64,000 nt of DNA from Dioscorea cayenensis subsp. rotundata (taxonomy: Eukaryota; Streptophyta; Magnoliopsida; Dioscoreales; Dioscoreaceae): contig NC_052474.1 in the NCBI RefSeq assembly GCF_009730915.1, forward strand, positions 2,577,501 through 2,641,500, in the 5' to 3' direction. The notes below the pieces were generated by a model. The model made no database searches. It was given only the letters and a program-made list of their open reading frames with translations, and was not told the DNA's origin. Below are positions 44,558 through 55,367 of the stretch, piece after piece. Both the position numbers and the translations under genes were made by a program. Numbering within the stretch: position 1 is the first letter of the stretch; each line of letters opens with the position of its first letter.

Positions 44558-46930
44558 ATGACCAATCTTCGTCTCCAAATTCTGCTATTTGTTTTTGACA
44601 TGTTTGTATACCCAGAGCTTTGGCCTTTCATGGCCATTTTCTTATTCTGCTTCCACACCTCCTCCACACTTTCATGGTGATACGAATGCATTAAACGGAA
44701 TGGTAACTGAGGTTTTTCCATGGATGATGTTGGTAATGATCCAAGGGCAGTGAAGCTGATTGAAAAATGCTAAAGAGAGATTGTTGTCCTCCAACTCATG
44801 TTGGCAAAGCGCTACCAGAATTTGTTCGCCGGTTGCTCAGAGATCCTTTCTGACAAGGAGAAGCAATCAAGACTGGCCTGGCTCCTCACCGACTGCTTCC
44901 AGAAGGACTCAGGGAGGCCAACATTGCCTTCCTGTAATTCTGGTGGTCAAATGCTTACATGTCTCAAGAAACTAGATGATGCTGAGCATAAGGTTTATCT
45001 CGAGTTTTTCTTGAGACAAACTCTATCTGCCACCAATGTACAGTTAAGTGTGAAGCATCTTGAAATAGTTTCTTGTATTGCTTTTAGTGAGTTTGTGATA
45101 ATGTACATGATGTGCAGGGCTAGCGCATTCAAGCATGATACAGAGAGATTGGTCAATGGGTTGGCCAAGTCAGCTAGATTTGCAGAGACTCAATTAGAAT
45201 TCAATCATGGATAAGTCGGAGAAATTGCTTCAAGGTTCTAGTGGATTCATGACTCATTAACTTCTATAGATATTAAAACAGAACGAATGGCTCAAACATC
45301 AAGGGAGATTGACTCCAAGATTCAGGATGTTTTGAAGCACTCGGAAGCTATTTTTGAGCAGTCAAGAGGAATATCAGCTTCTCAGTCGGAGTTACAAGAA
45401 AGGCAGACTGAGCTGAAGGTGAATTTGGAGTCAGGGATGGCTTTGGTGCGAGAAATCATATAGAGAGTTTGGGTGATGGAATTGACAAAGTAAGGGGTAC
45501 AAAACAGTTGAGATTGAAAAGGAGATAGTGGAAATCGGAGTCTCGATGTCTTCAAAGATGAAAGATCTTCAAAGCACCGCTAATGATATTGGTAATGTTG
45601 CTGGTATGTCCTTGGACAGACAAAAGGCAGCTTCTCGATGGACAAGCGACAGCCCTTCAAGGTCTTGATTTCCTTACAAAATTTCAATCTCAAGCTCTTC
45701 AAGAAAGCAGGTACTGCATTTAGAAATACTATATTGTTCTATTAAAATGCAGGTTGGGAATATTGAATTATCGCTGATTTTTTTGAACTTGTATAATAGG
45801 GATGCCTTACAAAAATTAGCTGAGTTTGGAGAGAAGCAACAAGCAGAACTTCTTAAGAAACAAGAACAAATTCAGCACGCTCATGATCGTCTAATCCAAA
45901 ATTCACAATCAATATTGTCTGCTCAGGTCTGTACATATCCCACTTCTGATCTTGCCTCGCTTTCTTCATTATGAAAACACTAACATTTCCAAATTGGATT
46001 GGATTACTTTCTGATGTGCAGGAGGAGTTTGAAAAGAAACAAGCTAATGTTTTTGCTGCTCTCGAGAAGCTCTTCACATTACATAACACCTTCTTAGCAG
46101 AATCTCGCTTCATTAAATCATTTCTTTTTTATTCTTGTGTGATATTTCTTCTTTACATGCTTACAAGCACAAAGCAGACATTCAGCATTAGAGCACGCCT
46201 TTATATAGGTATGCATTTTTTCTTACTCATTGGTCATTCAAATAACATTTTTTCTGAGCATATAACCAACTACACTATTACTCTTCTGCAGGACTCTGCA
46301 TAACATTCGTGCTAGAACTTGTGATAATTCGACTGAGTGACGGTGATTTACTCCAACAAACTTGGATAACATCACAAGTCTTTGTTGCTAGATCCTCGTT
46401 TCTTGCAGTTGCCTCTATCCAGCTCATATATGCAATCTTCACTTACAGGTATGCATGTTATGTATGTGCAAACATCAATTTAATTTGTTTCCACAAATAC
46501 AATTCTAGAAGCATGACAGCAAAATTATCTTGTGAATTCTGCAGAGATTATGAAGTATTGAACCATCAATTGTTACAGAAATTAATTGATAAGGTTAACA
46601 TCATGGAGTTAAACTCAGGTTGGCACTTGGAACAATTTTTATTATTTATGTATCATTTGCATTGTGCCAGTACTTACATAACGTATCAATATCAATTGTT
46701 CTTTGCATGCAGGCAGGAAGTTATTGTCTGTGAGTATTGAAACTGATAGCTGCAGCAGCAATTTGAGCCAATATTCATGGATTGACAAGGAGTTGCTTGA
46801 AGATGTTGATAGTAAAATGGATCCTAATTATATTTTTCCAGAGGAAGTCTCTGAAAATTCCATTACCACTTCGATTACAAGAAAGTATGATCTCCGGCCA
46901 CGAAGACGGTTACCCAAATTATACTCTTGA
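44558..46930 (+). CDS. GEX1: GEX1-like nuclear-envelope fusion protein (frame broken in exons 1-2)
   Basis: Gamete Expressed 1, the plant member of the Kar5/Brambleberry family, required in Arabidopsis for gamete nuclear fusion and embryogenesis. Exons: about 44558-45042, 45118-45710, 45800-45926, 46022-46208, 46292-46448, 46545-46618 and 46713-46930. Evidence: the Cys-rich head LFAGCSEILSDKEKQSRLAWLL and DCFQKDSG, AFKHDTERLV, a long coiled coil (44.9-45.9 kb), and three hydrophobic segments in exons 4-5 around STKQTFSIRARLYIG. The tail is RDYEVLNHQLLQKLIDKVN ending with the basic YDLRPRRR. Exons 3-7 are open and in frame. Exons 1-2 contain about seven single-base breaks, mostly in short homopolymers (A run at 44765, GCTACC at 44812, near 45200, 45241, 45465, 45496, 45630). 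The N-terminus is uncertain; the ATG at 44558 opens a hydrophobic signal-like stretch in another frame. Confidence 0.85.
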
Positions 46931-48079
46931 CATTTTAAATATTTTTAAAAAATTATTACTAAGAAGAAAATATATATACCATATTAATGAAGACTTGTAA
47001 TTGAAAATTTACATATATATATAATTATAATATATTTGTATCATTAATTGATAAAAACCGTGATGGAGTTCATAGGTTTTTTTTCATTATTTGCATAGAT
47101 TTCTCTAATTGCCTTGTCAAAGGAAATTAGGGGATGCATAATTTTATGAGAGGGATAATATGATTTTCTCTAAATAAGGTGGATAAATCATAAATTTAGT
47201 TGAAAAACAGGAATAACGAACATATAACACAAACAGACAAAAAAACAAAGAAGAAAACGGAAAAAACCAAAACCACAAAACAACAAAGACAAACAGGTTA
47301 ATAAGAGTGCATCACCAACGGTGTAACAATCCGAGAACCACAACAGATAAAAACAAAGAAATACCAGCGAAAGACCACCCACTAAGAGGCAATAAAGGTT
47401 ATCTCAGTCAAACAAAGGAGGATCGCTCTTGGGTTTGAGTGGGGGCCAAGTTGTTGATGAGATCAGCTGATCTGCCGCTCAGGAAATTGAGAGGCAGCGG
47501 AATGAAATCATTGAAATTTGGCGAGTCCAGGTTTCTAGCTCACGGAAAACCGAGACAAGAAGCATATGAGAGATTTTTAAATAAAATCGATGCTTTGTTG
47601 AAAAGTAGATGTGAGTTTGGAAGCAAATGAAAGTTGAGATTAAGCATGCAAAAAAGCCCAAATGCGATTAGTAAAATCAAAATGTAACAGGAGATGGTCA
47701 ACTGTTTTTCTGAGTTTTTAAAACACAGAACTCAAGTATTTGTCATATTTGGAAGTTATAATCTCTTTTGCAAGATTAGAAAGAAAATTTTTGCTTTTCA
47801 TTAATAAGCCAACAGAAAAGTGTAACTTTGGTTTGGCAATCCATAAAATCTCTGTTTTCATTTATTGATTTGATGTGATTTATTTCACAAGCCTTGATGC
47901 ATTTGGGTGAGGAAAGATGCCATTGGCCCTTGGGCTAATAAACGCACAACACAAATCAGATACTTTTTAATTAGGCTGAATTTTGTTTAATTATTTAAAC
48001 AAAAATCTCTATATTTAAAAATCAGCACAGCAACAATTTATTTTAGATGGTCATGAGTCATGACGATCTGGTTTTGCAT
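46931..48079 (-). other. Intergenic with a possible 5'-truncated LINE 3' end
   Basis: On the minus strand 47150-47700 reads a Leu/Phe-rich, codon-poor 3'UTR-like stretch ending TTATGATTTATCCACC, the motif that precedes A-tails in the LINE at 34996. No A-tail is visible, so this is tentative. No host gene recognised. Confidence 0.35.
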
Positions 48080-48275
48080 ATGAATTACGGACTAGACCAA
48101 CAAATACAATGTATCAATGGTTGATCCGACCAGAGATTCTAAATAAACAGCACATAGTTGACCGGTCAACAACCCAAAGAGACATGATATGATTCACGGA
48201 CTGAGACCAACAATGTATTCATGGTTGATCCGATCCAAACTCTAAACAACTTTAACAAAGCACATGGTTGACTTG
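48080..48275. repeat. Two imperfect ~100-bp tandem copies with W-box palindrome
   Basis: Copy 1 (about 48080-48172) and copy 2 (about 48189-48275) share ACGGACT, ACCAACAA, ATGGTTGATCCGA and AGCACATAGTTGAC-like blocks. Copy 1 ends in the perfect 14-bp palindrome GTTGACCGGTCAAC, two inverted W-boxes (TTGAC), the core bound by WRKY factors. Confidence 0.6.
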
Positions 48276-48538
48276 TTGATCTGAGGGCTATATATTTGAA
48301 TGTGAAGAATATTGGTAAGAATTGTAATCATATATATATATATATATATTGTGTTCTTTTGATATTGTTTATTATTTTCTTACTTTGTGAGGACCAAGAG
48401 CATATTCACGATAGGTATATAGGGTATTATATATATATATATATTATTGGTCAATATTTTTGTTTGGATGAAAATCATATATATAAGGTAAATGTAGTAC
48501 ACACATCATAATAACAGTATCCAAAACCAAAATTAATG

Positions 48539-48705
48539 TGTTATTGAGATATATGTATGTATATTAGATGTATGTATATATATACATACGTATACAGTAC
48601 ATTTAGCTTCTATATGAAGCCCCATGATCACTAGTTGTATAGATGAGATACAGTAAGCGATCTACTTCTTCTTCTCCTCTTTTTCATTCTTACTTACTTC
48701 TAACA
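48539..48705 (+). repeat. 5' LTR of the copia element (167 bp)
   Basis: TGTTA...TAACA, matching the 3' LTR at 53812-53972 except for small indels near the start and in the T-rich end. Contains GCTTCTATATGAAG. Confidence 0.9.
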
Positions 48706-48717
48706 TGGTATCGAGAC
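48706..48717 (+). promoter_or_regulatory. Copia primer-binding site (altered)
   Basis: Directly after the LTR reads TGGTATCGAGAC. The near-universal copia site, complementary to initiator Met tRNA, is TGGTATCAGAGC. The CAG is permuted to CGA. Confidence 0.8.
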
Positions 48718-51700
48718 GAGGTTTTCCTTCTCCGCCCGTCTTCTCCGACCTCTCGAGCCATCTCTCCGGCCCGATCCTTTCTTCTTCCCTCTTTTTCTTC
48801 ACACCTCTTCCTTTCTTCTCTCATTCATACATATCCTACTGCTCGCCCGACCTCGTGACCCGGCCCCTCCCACGAGCCCTCGCCCTTGACCCGCCGTAGC
48901 CGGCGCTCCTCGCCCGCTGCCGCGGCCCCTCCTCCGCCCGGTACCGCTGCTACCCGACCACGTGACCAGCCCCTCCCACTCTCCCTTGCCTGACTCCGCT
49001 CCTCTCCGGCACTACGGCCCCGTCCGAACCTCACGCCCGGCACCACTCGGCCCGCCCTGACCTCCTTGACCCGCCGGTCAAGACCTCGCCACCTGACCCG
49101 CCAACTCCGCCGCCAGCCCGGCCCGACCCGGCCCCGCTCCTCATGCGGCCCGCCCTCGCCTGCAGCCCTCGGCACCATGCCGCCCGGCCCGGCCCCGGCC
49201 CTACTCGCTGGGAAAAATCAAAATCATCTCACCCGACCCTCCATTTTCCATTTTCCTTGAATCAAGGCTTTGTGCCTTTTTCCAAGCAGTATGATGCCAG
49301 CTCGAAGATGCTCTTTGTCCTCGAAAAACAAACACATGGATTTGATTATCAACTGTGACAGGAAAAAAATTATTATTATTATTATTATTATATCTATAAT
49401 TAAATATGGATGGCTATGGATTCGGTGGGGTGCTATACGAGATGTCGTCATCGCAATCTCCATCGTTCGAGATGTTGTACTTGATGGCACACTTCATTTG
49501 CATGGCGGCTCGCTCTCAGCGGATTCTCGATGGCATTCGCGTTCTTACGTCCGTTAGCGGTACTAATCTTGCCCGCCATACCTCTCCTTCTATTCTGACA
49601 CCATTTCTTCTCACTGAGGGCCCTCTATCCTTCTCACGGCCTTTGGCGGCGGTTTGAGAAATGCGGGTGCGATGATTCTCGACTAAGATGATAATTTCAT
49701 CGGGACGAGTCGCTCTTGATATTCGTTGCTCAGTTAGCTTGACCTTGCTTGCTCGGGAGATGTGGGATTATCTTGGCGTCGCTACTTGTGGTTCCGGTCG
49801 GTATGCACTTTTGCACATTATATCGAGACTCTCTCTAGTCTTGTAGAGGCGAGGATCTCATCGACCCGAGTTCTATAGTCGGTATTGTGCGTATGGCGTC
49901 GTATTGATGCTCGACTCCTCCTTATTGTCTTTGCTCATGCTGCCGGATCCTTACTTGTTTACGAGTCTTGCTCACCGTCGCCGTAGTCATGATGGGACAC
50001 GGCGTATGTATGAGTTCATTATGCCTGTACGTCACGAGTTTGAGCAAACTCGGGCTCGATTCTGCATGCTCCCCTCGAGTACACTCTTTGGATGATGCCT
50101 TCACTTTTTGTTGCGTCTTTGAAACCCGTCTCGGGGCTTCTATTACGAGGGAGGTAGTGCTCTGCTTTTGCCCTCGCCTTTCTCCGATCTCTTACGTTTT
50201 CATCTACTCGACCCCGGCGACCTTGTCTCATCTCGGCCTTAACTGCTACAGGCGAAGCGCGGTATGGTTTTGTCACCCTCTTTGTGGCATGTTTGAGTCG
50301 TCTTAGCGTGAATGTCGGAAGAAGCGGCGTGGACTTCCACGTCTTTGTTCCTGCGACTCTTCTACGTGCCTCGCTCCGACCCAGCGAGTTCCGTACATTG
50401 GAGGGCTCTCACCTTTCACTATCTCGGCTACATCATCTTCTTCAGTCTACATCTCCTGCCGATCATCAGTTGTTGGCGATGTTTCGCCCGATTTCGATGA
50501 TCTCACCTCATGGATCCCCTGAGTCATAGCAGTCGGCTCGGGTTCCACCTCACTGCTCCGAGTAGTTCACATCTCTGCTAAGCTACTTGATTACGGTGCT
50601 TCTGCTCATGACTCACGATACTACTTATCTTCGTCATTCTCGTCCACCATTACATATTACGCGTGTTCGTCTGCTTGCGATGGCACCATGCTTCCCTATT
50701 TCCTCTCTTGGCCATTTTTCTTCTACTTTCTTCTATTCCCTCCGTATCTCATGTTCCTCGTTTATCCATGAACCTTATGTCTGTTAGTCAGCTTACTGAT
50801 TATGGCTGTCAGGTTATTTTTGATTGTACCTCATGTCGTGTGCAGGATCACAGTGGGAAGGTGATTGGAGCTGGCCGCCGCCATGATGAAGTCTATGTGT
50901 TAGATACTCTTCATCTATCATCTTCCGCTAAGGATGTTCGTCATCTGTCATCTGCTAGGTTTTTATCTCATCATCGTGGCATCGTCGTCTCGGTCGTTTG
51001 TGTACAGCTCTAAATGCATCATCTCTTGTTCGTCTTGGGCGTCATGAGTAGTCTCTCCCCTTCCTCGATGTTATCTGTCTTGGCGTAAACTTGGTAAGCG
51101 ACTTGACTTCCTTATCCTATGAGTGTATCTCGAGACCTACGCTCGCTCGCAGTCTTATTCATTCGGATGTTTGGGGGTCCAGCTCCTTTTGTTTCTAAAG
51201 GAGAGTACTCGCTACTATGTTATTTTTATTGATGACTACACTCGCTTTACTTGGATCTACTTTATGCGATAATCGTGGTCGAGTTATTGTCATTTATCGA
51301 TCTTTTTATAGCCATGGTTCACACCCGAGTTCTTTGCCTCGATCGAGATCTTCCGATCTGATTCAGGTGGTGAATACATTTCTTAGGCTTTTCGTGCCTT
51401 TTTGTCCTCTGAGGGCACCTTGCCTCGATTATCTCGTCACTGGGGCTCATCCTCGAATGGGGTAGCTGAGCCTAAGCATCGTCGTATCTTAGAGACGGCT
51501 CGCTGCTGCTTCTGCTTGGTGCATTTCTTCCTCCCTCATTTTTGAGGCTGATCTTTGTCAGATCGGTCTGTTTATCTAATTAACCTCGAGCCCTCCTCTC
51601 ATCTTCATGATCGCTGACCCCGGGAGAGTGTCTTCGCATGGCACGCCTCCTCGCTATGATCATCTTCGTGTTTTAGTTGATCGTTGTTTTGTTTTGCTCT

Positions 51701-53802
51701 CACCTCGAGGAGCAGACCAAACTCACGCCTCATCATCTCTTGTGTTTTTACGGGATATAGCCTTGAGCGTAAAGGTTATCGTTAGCTATGATCACGCTTT
51801 ACCCGTCGTATTCGTATCTCTCGAGATGTCACATTTGATGAAGCTAACCTCTTTTTATACTCCTCCTTCTTCTCTCGAGTCTCCCTCCCTTGGTTTCCTC
51901 TCTTTTCTTTTTCCTCCCTTTTCTCCTGCAGATACTTCCCAGTGCCTTCCTCTCCTCCTCTTCTCACTTCTCCGAGCTTCTTGAGTCACTCCCCTCTTGG
52001 CCCTCCTTCTCCACTGTCTCGCCGAGTCTCTGCTGTGTCTACCAATTCTTCTTCACTCCCTCCCTGCTCACTTCGCCCGATTGTTTACTTTACCATCGTC
52101 GAGATCCCACTGTGACTCCACACTGCCGGTCCCTCTCGGCGTCTCCCCTACTATCGATCCGGCTCCCGAGGTATCCTCCCTCCCTTACTCTTTACGAGAT
52201 CGCTCCACCTTCACATCCACCGCTCGTTATGCTTCTTCTAGCACTAGTATCTCGAGATGTCGTTGAGCTGGTACCTCACGAGGCGGTTCGATCCCCGAGT
52301 GGCGGACCGCCATGAGCGAGGAGCTTGATGCCTTGTCTCGGACTCACACATGGGATATTGTCCCTCTCCCCGCTCATGCCATTCCCATTACTTGTCATTT
52401 GGATTTATCGGTGAAGACCCGTTCGATGGATCTCTCGGCGCTATAAAAGCGGCGTCTTGTTGCTCGCTGGTTTTCAGCGAGGGAGTATGGTCGTGACTAT
52501 GAGGAGACTTTTTGCTCTCGTAGCCCATATGCACACTGCTCGTACATTAGTTCTCTATTGCCTTTGTTAGCTCGCTGGGTTCTTCATCGACTTGATGTGA
52601 AGAACGCCTTTCTTCATGGGGACACGAAAGAGGTCTACATGACTCTCCTCCCAGCCTTGGTGCCTCCGAGGATCCGTTTGTGCGTCTTTGCCGTGCGTTT
52701 CTCTATGTGGTCTCAGCGGGCTCCTCGTGCACGTTTGAGAGATTCAAGATCTGATTGTTGAGGTCTGCTTGGTTTTACTGAGCATCCATGATCCGGCAGT
52801 CTTTATTCATTCTTCACCTCGTGGTCGGACCATTCTTCTTCTGTATGTGGATGATATGATTCTTCATCGGTGATGATTACGCTCATATTACTTTTTGTGA
52901 AGCGAAAGCTGTGTGAGACCTTCTTGACGTCGATCTAGGGTCCGCTTCGATATTTTTCGGTATCGAGATCACATCTCATCTTGATGGTTATCGATTATCT
53001 CGGCGTTACACTCTTGATCTCCTTGCTGGCTCTCGGCTCGACCGATACTCGTCTTTGCCGCTACGCGATGGAGTTGCATTTGCGACTCGTTACTCGATGG
53101 GACCCCTTGCGGGATCCTACTCGCTATCTGGCATCTTGTTGGTAGCTCAGGCATATCTCATGCTATGCGTCCCGACATCTCTCGTCATGCACATTCTCGC
53201 CGGCTTTGTTGCGGCTCCCACCTCGCTCATTATGGACATCTTCTTCAGCAGTCATCGCGATATCTTCGTGTAGCATCTGTCTCGCGTGGTTTGTTCTACT
53301 CCCCACCGATCCACTCTTCGCCTCAGGCTTTTTGATACGATGCTACTTGGGCCGCTCCCGATGATAGGGTCTCACATCGCGGCTACTCAGTATCTTTCTA
53401 GGGTCTTCCCTTGTTGTTTGGAAGACTAAGAAACATATAGACTGTTGCCAAGTCCGAGTCTTGGGCCGAGGTTCGTGCTTTGGCTTCTACTGATGACAGG
53501 GAGGTGCTTTGGATTCGCTCCATTCTAGAGGATTTTGGTGTACCGATTCATTCTTCTATTCCTATTCACCGTGGACAAATGACAGGCCCTTCAGATTGCT
53601 CGCGATCCGTCAAGCATGAGCTGACCAAACACATTGGTGTGGATGCACACTTCACTCGTTGTCATGTTCGTGTTCACATCGTGGTCGCTCATTATCCGCC
53701 TCATCGAGGTTCGTGTGGTCGATTTCTTCACTAAAGCCCAGACACGTGATCAGCATCTATTTATGTTGTCCAAACTCAAGACACATGATCCGCCTTGAGT
53801 TT

Positions 53803-53811
53803 GAGGGGGGG
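53803..53811 (+). promoter_or_regulatory. Copia polypurine tract
   Basis: A G-rich purine run (GAGGGGGG) directly before the 3' LTR, in the expected place for plus-strand priming. Confidence 0.75.
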
Positions 53812-53972
53812 TGTTAGATATGTGTATGTATATTAGATGTATGTATATATATACATACGTATACCTGTACATTTAGCTTCTATATGAAGCCCCATGATCA
53901 CTAGTTGTGTAAGATGAGATAAGTAACTGATCTACTTCTTCTTCTCCTCTTTCATTCTTACTTCTTCTAACA
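53812..53972 (+). repeat. 3' LTR of the copia element (161 bp)
   Basis: TGTTAGATATG...TTCTAACA. Six bases shorter than the 5' LTR, with the same core. Confidence 0.9.
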
Positions 53973-55367
53973 GGGACAACACAAGATGTATGTAAAATGC
54001 ATTTGTTTTCAGGGTGAAAATCGCATTCACCTATTCAAATGAAACTGGTGACACAGGTTAAAGAGAAAAATATTTTTCTTAATGACCGCAAAGCATGTGA
54101 ACACAATGATACACATTTAAGAACAAGAAAGTGGCTATTTTGAGTTGTGTGTCCATCTACAGTTGTGTGTGGTTTTAGGTGCCCAGGCCACGCTATTTAT
54201 ATATAGTGCTATATATTCCATGTTAATATCTTTTCTAAAATATTTGCATGTCATTAAATGGTTCACATGCTGAAATGATATTCCAGCTTTCAAATTCTGC
54301 CTTGTCTAATATAACATTTTAGCACAGGTATGTAGATTCCTCCTTAACTTTTAATTGGCTATTATGTTTGGTGTCCATATTTAATAATGCTTATTGCTGA
54401 TGTTGTTGCAATTTATTGAGTAAATATTGTATATATGAACGACAACTGCCTTATTTTGGTCCCTAATTTTAGATGGAGTTAAAGCACATTGTATAGGTTT
54501 GGTTCCTGTACAGGGAACAACATTTTAAATTTTAAACTTTAATCTTTGAAGAAAGTCCCATGTATTGAATTGATTAATATCAATGGTAAGGGTCCTAAAA
54601 CTTTATTTCACATGGAGTCCATGATTGTTAATGTGGTTTAGTTCAACCTTCTGGTAGCTACAAACCACACTGGCTGCTCTAGTGTCTAGGAAATGATATG
54701 CATATATATACCTATGATATATCCTGTTTGAGGCAGATTAAAATTCAGTTGGAATGTAACTATTTCTGTTTCTGGGCGCTGTCTATATATATATATATAT
54801 ATTCAGTTCGAAGTGGAGCAAATTTTAGTAGGGATGTGAATTTGGACCTATTTCTGATGTTATTTGCTACCTAAATAACCAAAAGTCTTAAGAAGTAACT
54901 AAAAGCAAATGAGTTAAGAAGCAAAATGTGAGGCTGGGCCTATTGGATATAGATCAAAGTTTGAGCTTCGAGTCCGACAGAGAATGATATGCCACAGACA
55001 TCTGCAATACTGTGGACTTGGGATTACCATGAGAATTCTTTTGGGAAATGAGCCTAAGATCGGGATTAATGCCACTGGCTTATCTTTGTGAATAATTTTT
55101 TTTCTTAACACTCAGTATTTTCTTGAAGGCTGGTGAGGAATTATACAGGGGAACATATGGGACATAAATTTATTCTTTGAAGAATTAAGATTTTGATTAA
55201 TAAAATGGGATTGATGAGTTGATATTGCCCTTGCAATACTAATTTATGCTACATAATTGTGTTATTGTGTAGATCATGTGATCACATGGTCCTAGGATTT
55301 TGCGTTCTTTTCCTTTATCATAAAGCCTGAATGTAATGTGTTGAAGGTTTCCTCCATTTTATTGCAG
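53973..55367. other. Intergenic, no gene; missing 5' part of the CCR4-like gene not found
   Basis: I looked for the 5' exon expected before 55368 (the family SYNILAQ motif) and did not find it here. Ordinary AT-rich sequence with a short (AT)n run at 54783-54801. Confidence 0.45.

Larger units (their letters stand above)
48539..53972 (+). mobile_element. Ty1/copia LTR retrotransposon with short LTRs (coding region corrupted)
   Basis: Complete element of 5.4 kb. Order integrase then reverse transcriptase then RNase H defines Ty1/copia. Recognisable pieces: integrase SDVWGPAP and FIDDYTRFTWIYF at about 51168-51262, and GTPPRYDHLRV at about 51640. Reverse transcriptase shows THTWDIVPLPAHA at about 52340, LDVKNAFLHGD at about 52590 and YVDD at 52844-52855. 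RNase H shows KHELTKHIGVDAHFTR at about 53610. Gag and protease cannot be read cleanly; the 48.7-49.2 kb leader is C-rich. Frames switch every few codons. No matching 5-bp target duplication (TAATG against GGGAC). Confidence 0.9.

Noticed and set aside
47439..47630. 63-residue plus ORF as missing 5' exon of the CCR4-like gene
   Set aside because: No SYNILA motif, and it lies on the far side of the copia element with no splice link; more likely antisense of a LINE tail.
52096..52266. Ser/Pro/Leu-rich ORFs in 51.9-52.3 kb as proline-rich wall proteins
   Set aside because: They lie between copia integrase and reverse transcriptase, where the family has a variable Ser/Pro linker.
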